Of a DNA stretch of 64,000 bases, positions 58,981 to 64,000 are shown one piece after another. The stretch is taken from contig NZ_JAFBBO010000001.1 of NCBI RefSeq assembly GCF_016907235.1, forward strand, positions 1-64,000. Reading direction: 5' to 3'. Under the pieces are notes generated by a model, which did not search any database, was not told where the DNA came from, and worked only from the letters and a program-made list of their open reading frames with translations. The position numbers and the translations under genes were made by a program. Origin of the DNA: Oerskovia jenensis (GTDB lineage: Bacteria > Actinomycetota > Actinomycetes > Actinomycetales > Cellulomonadaceae). Each line of letters begins with the position of its first letter. Positions within the stretch are counted from its first letter, which is position 1.

Positions 58981-59538
58981 CGGACCCGTGTGGTCGTCCT
59001 CGCGGCGGTGCGGCATGCGCCACAGGAGCACGGCCAGCCCCACGAGGAAGAGCCCGCCCGCGACCTGCGCGACGATCGTCGGGAAGGGGCGGAGCACGAC
59101 CATGCCGACGAGCAGGAGCACGGGGATGCCCGCGACCAGGCCCCAGGCCATGGTCATGAGCGGGTCGCGGCCCATGTCGATCTGGGGGTCCGGGGGAGTG
59201 AAGTGGCTCTCGGCGTCCTCGAGGTCCTCGACCTCGGGGGTCGCGGGCCAGTCGCGTGGGCCGGTGGCCTGGACCCAGGGCGCGACGGGGAAGGTCTCGT
59301 GCAGGTCGCGCGGGCCGGCAGCGGGGGTGCGGGCGTCCGGGCCGTCCTCGGAGGCTGCGGACTCCGCCGCCGCCGACACGTCGGAGAGGTCCGCGACGAT
59401 GTCCGCCCAGCGGGCCTCGACGTCGGGGAGGTCGTCGTGGGGCGTGCTCGACCCGTCGGTCGGTCCCGGCTCGGTCGGGTCGATCGCGTCGTCCTTCCCG
59501 TCGTTCTCACCCTGCGGTCCTGCATTCGGTGCGGCCAT
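58966..59538 (-). CDS. hypothetical membrane protein
   Basis: A 190-residue protein. The first 125 residues are acidic and disordered (DDAIDPTEPGPTDGSSTPHDD, SDVSAAAESAASEDGP), with a Trp/Pro motif PRDWPATPEVEDLEDAE. Two transmembrane helices follow at about 138-158 and 162-180, and a short basic tail is RMPHRREDDHTG. This resembles unnamed actinobacterial membrane proteins next to plsC. Function unknown. TAGAGT 7 nt before the ATG suggests a leaderless mRNA. The 3' end has been reshaped by a local duplication. Confidence 0.75.
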   Translation of the reverse strand: MAAPNAGPQGENDGKDDAIDPTEPGPTDGSSTPHDDLPDVEARWADIVADLSDVSAAAESAASEDGPDARTPAAGPRDLHETFPVAPWVQATGPRDWPATPEVEDLEDAESHFTPPDPQIDMGRDPLMTMAWGLVAGIPVLLLVGMVVLRPFPTIVAQVAGGLFLVGLAVLLWRMPHRREDDHTGPGAVV

Positions 59539-59544
59539 GGGGTT

Positions 59545-59550
59545 CACTCT
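59545..59550 (-). promoter_or_regulatory. -10 of a leaderless promoter (190-residue protein)
   Basis: TAGAGT on the minus strand lies about 7 nt before the ATG. Confidence 0.45.
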
Positions 59551-59598
59551 AGAGTCGGAAGAGCGCCTCGTGTTCGCGAGGGCCACCAAGGAGGAACG

Positions 59599-60390
59599 TT
59601 GTTCTACTGGTTCATGAAGCAGGTGATGGTCGGCCCCCTGCTGCGGCTGCTCTACCGTCCGTGGACGCGCGGCGTCGAGAACGTCCCCGACGAGGGCGGC
59701 GCGATCCTCGCGAGCAACCACCTCGCGGTGATCGACTCCTTCATCCTGCCCCTCGTCCTGAACCGCAAGGTGCAGTTCCTCGGCAAGTCCGACTACTTCA
59801 CGGGCAAGGGCGTCAAAGGGCGCCTGACGGCCGGGTTCATGCGCGGCGTGGGCACCATCCCGGTGGACCGCGCGGGCGGCAAGGCCAGCGAGGCGGCGCT
59901 GACCACGGGCCTGCGCGTCCTCGGTGAGGGCGAGCTGTTCGGGATCTACCCGGAGGGCACCCGCAGCCCCGACGGGCGCCTGTACCGCGGCAAGACCGGT
60001 GTCGCGCGGCTCGCCCTCGAGTCCGGAGCTCCCGTGATCCCCGTCGCGATGATCGGCACGAACATCGCCCAGCCCATCGGCAAGGTCATCCCCAAGCCCA
60101 TGCGCATCGGGATCGTGATCGGCGAGCCGCTCGACTTCAGCCGCTACCAGGGCATGGAGAACGACCGCTTCATCCTGCGGGCGGTCGCGGACGAGATCAT
60201 GTACGCGATCATGAGCCTGTCGGGCCAGGAGTACGTCGACATCTACGCCGCGACGGCCAAGGCGCGCCTCGCGGCCGGACCAGCCGCTACCACACCTCCG
60301 GCTTCCCCTGCTGCGCCTGGCGGCAGGCCGGTCCCGGACGTCCAGGTTCCGGAACCGCCGCAGGAGGAGCCCGCGCCGTCAGTAGACTGA
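59599..60390 (+). CDS. plsC: 1-acyl-sn-glycerol-3-phosphate acyltransferase
   Basis: A membrane-associated acyltransferase that makes phosphatidic acid from lysophosphatidic acid. The 263-residue protein has the NHxxxxD block at H41 and D46 (SNHLAVIDSF), the second block with VGTIPVDRAGG and the third YPEGTRSPDGRL. It starts at TTG because AAGGAGG lies 4 nt upstream; the first ATG is 15 nt further on and too far from that site. The last 40 residues are a Pro-rich tail. A promoter for pfp lies inside the 3' end. Confidence 0.92.
   Translation: MFYWFMKQVMVGPLLRLLYRPWTRGVENVPDEGGAILASNHLAVIDSFILPLVLNRKVQFLGKSDYFTGKGVKGRLTAGFMRGVGTIPVDRAGGKASEAALTTGLRVLGEGELFGIYPEGTRSPDGRLYRGKTGVARLALESGAPVIPVAMIGTNIAQPIGKVIPKPMRIGIVIGEPLDFSRYQGMENDRFILRAVADEIMYAIMSLSGQEYVDIYAATAKARLAAGPAATTPPASPAAPGGRPVPDVQVPEPPQEEPAPSVD
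60383..60388 (+). promoter_or_regulatory. pfp -10 candidate inside the end of plsC
   Basis: TAGACT overlaps the last codons of plsC and would give a leader of about 83 nt before the pfp ATG. Confidence 0.4.
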
Positions 60391-60478
60391 GGGAGCAGGC
60401 CGTCCCGCTGCCCCGGGTGATCCCCGGCGTCTCTCGACGCAGGCACGGCGGCATCCTTCAACGAGAGGCTCCTTTGCT

Positions 60479-61717
60479 ATGTCTGATCGTCGGCAGGTCC
60501 GTCGCGTCGCACTCCTGACGGCCGGTGGTTTCGCCCCGTGCCTGTCCTCCGCCGTGGGTGGCCTGATCGAGCGTTACACCGAGCTCGCCCCCGAGGTCGA
60601 GATCATCGCCTACCAGCACGGCTACCACGGCCTGCTGACCGGCACGAAGATCGTCGTCGACGCGGAGACCCGCAAGAAGGCGGGCGTCCTGCACCGCTTC
60701 GGCGGCTCGCCGATCGGCAACTCGCGCGTCAAGCTCACGAACGCGAAGGACTGCGTCAAGCGCGGCCTCGTCCAGGAGGGCCAGGACCCGCTGCAGGTCG
60801 CGGCCGAGCAGCTCAAGGCCGACGGCGTCGACGTCCTGCACACCATCGGTGGCGACGACACGAACACCACGGCGGCAGACCTCGCGGCCTACCTCCACGA
60901 GAACGACTACGAGCTCACGGTCGTGGGCCTGCCCAAGACGATCGACAACGATGTGATCCCGATCCGTCAGTCCCTCGGTGCCTGGACCGCTGCCGAGGAG
61001 GCCGCCGGGTTCGCGCGCAACATCATCGGCGAGCACCGCTCGGGCCCGCGCATGCTCATCGTGCACGAGGTCATGGGCCGCCACTGCGGGTGGCTCACCG
61101 CCGCCTCGGCGGCCGAGTACCGCAAGTGGCTCGACACGCAGGAGTGGGTCCCGGGCATCGGTCTGACCAAGGAGCGGTGGGACATCCACGCGGTCTTCGT
61201 CCCCGAGCTCGCGCTCGACATCGAGGCCGAGGCCGCGCGTCTGCGCACCGTCATGGACGAGGTCGGCAACGTCAACATCTTCCTGTCGGAGGGTGCGGGC
61301 ATGAACGAGATCGTCGCGCAGCTCGAGGCGTCGGGCGAGACGGTCGAGCGGGACCCGTTCGGCCACGTCAAGCTCGACACCATCAACCCGGGTGCCTGGT
61401 TCGCCAAGCAGTTCGCGGAGAAGCTGGGCGCCGAGAAGACCATGGTCCAGAAGTCGGGCTACTACTCGCGTGCGGCCGCCGCGAACGCCGAGGACCTGCG
61501 CCTCATCAAGTCGATGACGGACCTCGCGGTCGACTGCGCGTTCAAGGGCGAGTCCGGCGTGATCGGCCACGACGAGGAGAACGGCGACCGCCTGCGCGCG
61601 ATCGAGTTCCCCCGCATCGCGGGCGGCAAGGCGTTCGACGTCTCGCAGCCGTGGTTCGGCGACCTGCTGGGCGAGATCGGCCAGCCGCTCGTGCCCGCTG
61701 CTCCCACGGCGCACTGA
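60479..61717 (+). CDS. pfp: pyrophosphate-dependent 6-phosphofructokinase
   Basis: Interconverts fructose 6-phosphate and fructose 1,6-bisphosphate using pyrophosphate rather than ATP, a reversible glycolytic step in many actinobacteria. The 412-residue protein carries GGDDTN (residues 124-129), where the second Asp replaces the Gly of ATP-dependent enzymes, and PKTIDND (152-158), both PPi-type signatures. MGRHCGWL and the substrate region SEGAGMNEI follow. ATG with weak upstream pairing; the leader starts near the end of plsC. It is followed by aroG after 7 bp, so both are probably co-transcribed. Confidence 0.93.
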   Translation: MSDRRQVRRVALLTAGGFAPCLSSAVGGLIERYTELAPEVEIIAYQHGYHGLLTGTKIVVDAETRKKAGVLHRFGGSPIGNSRVKLTNAKDCVKRGLVQEGQDPLQVAAEQLKADGVDVLHTIGGDDTNTTAADLAAYLHENDYELTVVGLPKTIDNDVIPIRQSLGAWTAAEEAAGFARNIIGEHRSGPRMLIVHEVMGRHCGWLTAASAAEYRKWLDTQEWVPGIGLTKERWDIHAVFVPELALDIEAEAARLRTVMDEVGNVNIFLSEGAGMNEIVAQLEASGETVERDPFGHVKLDTINPGAWFAKQFAEKLGAEKTMVQKSGYYSRAAAANAEDLRLIKSMTDLAVDCAFKGESGVIGHDEENGDRLRAIEFPRIAGGKAFDVSQPWFGDLLGEIGQPLVPAAPTAH

Positions 61718-61724
61718 TCCGCTG

Positions 61725-63077
61725 ATGGCGACCACGACCGGCGCGGAGATCACCCAGGGACTGGACGCGTTCCGTTCCCTCGTCGCGCAGCAGCAACCCA
61801 CGTGGCCCGACGCCGCGGCCCTCGCGGACGTGTCCGCGCGGCTCGCGGCCTCCGCGCCGCTCGTGGTCCCCACCGAGGCCGACTCCCTGCGCTCGCGGCT
61901 CGCCGCCGCGGGCCGGGGCGAGGCCTTCCTCCTGCAGGGCGGCGACTGTGCCGAGACGTTCGCCGACGCGAACGCGCTGCGCATCCGCAACAAGGTCCGC
62001 ACCATCCTGCAGATGGCCGTGATCCTCACGCACGGCGCGAGCATGCCCGTCGTCAAGATGGGCCGGCTCGCGGGCCAGTACGCCAAGCCGCGCAGCTCGA
62101 ACGACGAGACGCGCGACGGCGTGACCCTGCCCGCCTACCGGGGCGACATGGTCAACGGGCACGCGTTCACGCCCGAGGACCGGGTCCCGGACCCCGAGCG
62201 GCTCATGCAGGCGTACCGGATCTCCTCGGCCACGCTCAACGTGGTCCGGGCGTTCACGGGAGGCGGGTTCGCGGACCTGCGTCAGGTGCACGAGTGGAAC
62301 CGCGGCTTCATGCGCAACCCCGCGTACGCGCGCTACGAGAGCACGGCCGCGGAGATCGACCGCGCGATCCGCTTCATGAAGGCGTGCGGCGTCGACTTCG
62401 ACGCGCTGCGCACAGTGGAGTTCTTCGTGAGCCACGAGGCGCTCATCCTCGACTACGAGCGCTCGCTCACGCGGATCGACTCGCGCTCGGGCGACGCGTA
62501 CGACACCTCGGGCCACTTCTTGTGGATCGGGGAGCGCACGCGCCAGCTCGACGGCGCGCACGTCGACTTCCTGTCGCGTGTGGCGAACCCGATCGGGGTC
62601 AAGCTCGGGCCGACCACGGCCCCCGACGACGCCCTGCGCCTCATCGACAAGCTCAACCCGGACGCGATCCCGGGCCGTCTGACGTTCATCACGCGCATGG
62701 GCGCGGGCAGGATCCGCGACGCGCTGCCCGCGCTCGTGGAGGCCGTGCGGGAGTCCGGCGCCCCCGTCACGTGGGTCACGGACCCCATGCACGGCAACAC
62801 CATCACCTCGGACAGCGGGTACAAGACGCGCCGCCTCGAGGACGTCCTGGACGAGGTGCGCGGCTTCTTCGAGGTCCACCGCGCGCTCGGCACGGTGCCC
62901 GGCGGGTTGCACGTCGAGCTCACGGGCGACGACGTGACCGAGGTCCTGGGCGGCAGCGAGGAGATCGACGACGCGGGCCTGGCCCTGCGCTACGAGACCC
63001 TCGTGGACCCGCGCCTGAACCACCAGCAGTCGCTCGAGATGGCCTTCCAGGTCGCGGAGATGCTCCAGGCCCGCTGA
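61725..63077 (+). CDS. aroG: 3-deoxy-7-phosphoheptulonate synthase, class II
   Basis: First enzyme of the shikimate pathway: condenses phosphoenolpyruvate and erythrose 4-phosphate. The 450-residue protein is a typical plant-like class II enzyme with LLQGGDCAETF near the N-terminus, GRLAGQYAKPRSS, LPAYRGDMVNG, SHEALILDYE, GHFLWIGERTRQ, GVKLGPTTAP, RMGAG, WVTDPMHGNT and a late GGLHVELTGDDVTE. All metal and substrate motifs are intact. It shares an operon with pfp, linking phosphorylated sugar flow to aromatic synthesis. A perfect hairpin follows. Confidence 0.96.
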   Translation: MATTTGAEITQGLDAFRSLVAQQQPTWPDAAALADVSARLAASAPLVVPTEADSLRSRLAAAGRGEAFLLQGGDCAETFADANALRIRNKVRTILQMAVILTHGASMPVVKMGRLAGQYAKPRSSNDETRDGVTLPAYRGDMVNGHAFTPEDRVPDPERLMQAYRISSATLNVVRAFTGGGFADLRQVHEWNRGFMRNPAYARYESTAAEIDRAIRFMKACGVDFDALRTVEFFVSHEALILDYERSLTRIDSRSGDAYDTSGHFLWIGERTRQLDGAHVDFLSRVANPIGVKLGPTTAPDDALRLIDKLNPDAIPGRLTFITRMGAGRIRDALPALVEAVRESGAPVTWVTDPMHGNTITSDSGYKTRRLEDVLDEVRGFFEVHRALGTVPGGLHVELTGDDVTEVLGGSEEIDDAGLALRYETLVDPRLNHQQSLEMAFQVAEMLQAR

Positions 63078-63114
63078 GCCGTCGCCCGCGTGCGGGCCCG
63101 GCCCGACCCCACGC

Positions 63115-63156
63115 AGCCCGACGGCGGCGCACCCGCAGGTGCGCCGCCGTCGGGCT
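63115..63156. terminator. perfect 19-bp terminator after aroG
   Basis: AGCCCGACGGCGGCGCACC and GGTGCGCCGCCGTCGGGCT pair perfectly around a CGCA tetraloop, about 38 nt past the aroG stop. Confidence 0.8.
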
Positions 63157-63208
63157 GTCTCGTGCCGGGGGAGAGGGCGTGCGCAAGGTCGACGGGCCCG
63201 GAGCGGGC

Positions 63209-63280
63209 CGCGAGGTAGAGGGGAACCGTCGAGGTAGAGGCGTGCAATCCTCTACCTCGACGCGAGCCCTCTACCTCGCG
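63209..63280. repeat. nested inverted repeat made of four copies of one motif
   Basis: CGAGGTAGAGG occurs twice forward (63211-63221, 63230-63240) and twice inverted as CCTCTACCTCG (63249-63259, 63268-63278). The outer 14-bp arms (63209-63222 and 63267-63280) and inner 14-bp arms (63227-63240 and 63249-63262) are each perfectly complementary, with matched 4-nt spacers (GAAC, CGAG) and an 8-nt loop. It lies between aroG and the PASTA kinase gene, next to but separate from the aroG terminator. Confidence 0.85.
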
Positions 63281-63339
63281 AACTGCCAGGTGGCCGAGCT
63301 GGGGGCACAGGACCGAGCAGGTCCGGCGGCCGAGCAACG

Positions 63340-64000
63340 TCAGAAGACGTTGATGACGATCGTCGACCCCTTGGGCGCGGTCTTCCCCGCACCGCCGCCC
63401 GGGTCCTGCGCGTAGACGATGTTGAGCGGGCTGATCCCCTGGGGGTGGCGGATCTCCACCGTGAACCCCGCGTCCTTGAGCATCTTCTCGGCCTCGGAGA
63501 CGTTGCGCCCGTAGGTGTTGGGGATCTCGACGAGCGGCGGGCCCAGCGAGACCACGAGCGCGACCTTGTCACCGCGGTGCCCCTCGGTGCCGTTCTCGGG
63601 GGACTGGCTGATGACCAGGCCCGCCGCCACGGTCTCGGAGTAGTCGTCGGTCGAGCTCGGGTCCAGGCCGAGGCCGGTGAGGGTCGCGAGCGCGGCATCC
63701 TTCTCGACGCCCACGACCTGCGGGACCGTCACGGGGGCAGGGCCCTGCGAGACGGTCAGCACGGGGACGGTCGAGTGGGCCACGGAGCTGCCCTCGGGCT
63801 CGGACACGCCCATGACGGTGCCGGCCGGGACGGTGTCGCTGTACGCGTCGACCGGGTCTCCCACCGTGAAGCCCGCGTCCTTCAACGCCTCGGTGGCCTG
63901 CTCCACGGGGGCGCCCACGAGGCCCGTCGGGATCTCGATCATCTTGACGCCGAGCGAGACCAGGAGGTGCACCTCGCCGTCCTTGCGGACCTTCTTGCCC
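63340..64000 (-). CDS. pknB: C-terminal PASTA repeats of a PknB-type kinase (partial)
   Basis: The frame continues beyond the window edge; about 219 residues are visible. They contain at least three PASTA repeats with starts at EIPTGLVGAPVEQATEALKD, VPQVVGVEKDAALATLTGLG and EIPNTYGRNVSEAEKMLKDA. PASTA modules sense muropeptides in the extracytoplasmic part of Ser/Thr kinases of the PknB/Stk family. The kinase and membrane helix are not in view, so kinase identity rests on this arrangement and on the conserved aroG-pknB neighbourhood in actinobacteria. A PASTA-only penicillin-binding protein cannot be fully excluded. It is convergent with aroG. Confidence 0.75.
   Translation of the reverse strand, partial: GKKVRKDGEVHLLVSLGVKMIEIPTGLVGAPVEQATEALKDAGFTVGDPVDAYSDTVPAGTVMGVSEPEGSSVAHSTVPVLTVSQGPAPVTVPQVVGVEKDAALATLTGLGLDPSSTDDYSETVAAGLVISQSPENGTEGHRGDKVALVVSLGPPLVEIPNTYGRNVSEAEKMLKDAGFTVEIRHPQGISPLNIVYAQDPGGGAGKTAPKGSTIVINVF

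Noticed and set aside
59614-60390. ATG start for plsC
   Set aside because: The AAGGAGG ribosome site is 19 nt from this ATG but 4 nt from the TTG at 59599, and the first residues fit the family.
1-64000. CRISPR arrays, insertion sequences, tRNA and rRNA genes
   Set aside because: No regularly spaced direct repeats of CRISPR length, no transposase-like frame, and no cloverleaf or rRNA motif were recognised by reading both strands.

Overview
The window is a gene-dense, very G+C-rich chromosomal segment. The bcc-aa3 respiratory genes, the ErpA/TusA neighbourhood, the DUF4191-lipA-lipB block and the fadD-glk-plsC-pfp-aroG-pknB order all point to a Gram-positive actinobacterium. My best guess is the Cellulomonadaceae/Promicromonosporaceae branch of the Micrococcales; this rests on gene content and style only. 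I see no CRISPR array, no insertion sequence and no rRNA or tRNA gene. The only hint of a mobile element is the cut gene and 9-bp direct repeats at the extreme left edge.

Layout. 0-8 kb: glutamine synthetase glnA under a GlnR-type operator, an RDD membrane protein, then a leftward lipoate block (marR, lipB, an MFS exporter, lipA, a DUF4191 membrane protein, a methyltransferase). 8-15 kb: an MMPL exporter divergent from its likely MarR repressor, a secreted HNH nuclease, a Gfo/Idh/MocA oxidoreductase, a membrane pseudokinase and a TIGR01777 epimerase. 15-21 kb: lpdA-sucB (E3 and E2 of a 2-oxo-acid dehydrogenase, the lipoylated client of LipA/LipB) and leucyl aminopeptidase. 21-31 kb: pyrD and overlapping small genes, a ComB-like phosphatase, a divergent MocR/YczE pair, a siderophore-interacting protein, an aldo/keto reductase and an M20 dipeptidase. 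31-38 kb: small regulator, VOC, monooxygenase and thioesterase genes, nadA and glycerate kinase. 37.7-49.6 kb: Fe-S/sulfur genes (erpA, tusA-like, a desulfurase-like protein without its PLP lysine) beside ctaCDF, then sodA, then leftward ctaE-qcrCAB. 50-55.5 kb: a lone receiver domain, trpD, an Lrp-type RAM protein, a DEDD exonuclease/UvrC-like fusion and a coiled-coil NYN protein. 55.7-64 kb: fadD, ROK glucokinase, plsC, PPi-dependent phosphofructokinase, class II DAHP synthase and the PASTA end of a PknB-type kinase that runs off the window.

The strongest themes are energy and carbon metabolism: LipA and LipB make the cofactor carried by SucB, LpdA reoxidises it, and QcrABC with CtaCDEF form the cytochrome chain. 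GlnR sites link glnA to nitrogen status.

Two sequence-wide patterns stand out. First, about twenty genes have a TAnnnT -10 hexamer only 6-8 nt before the start codon, which implies leaderless mRNAs; one of these start codons, that of the MMPL exporter, lies inside a perfect 18-bp palindrome. Second, several intergenic gaps hold long nested (two-tier) inverted repeats whose outer arms contain CGAG near the tip. The most elaborate, at 63209-63280, is built from four copies of one 11-bp motif. No unmistakably new multi-gene system is visible. The best candidates for new biology are the nested hairpins, the lysine-less desulfurase-like protein, the pseudokinase and the operator/start-codon overlap.
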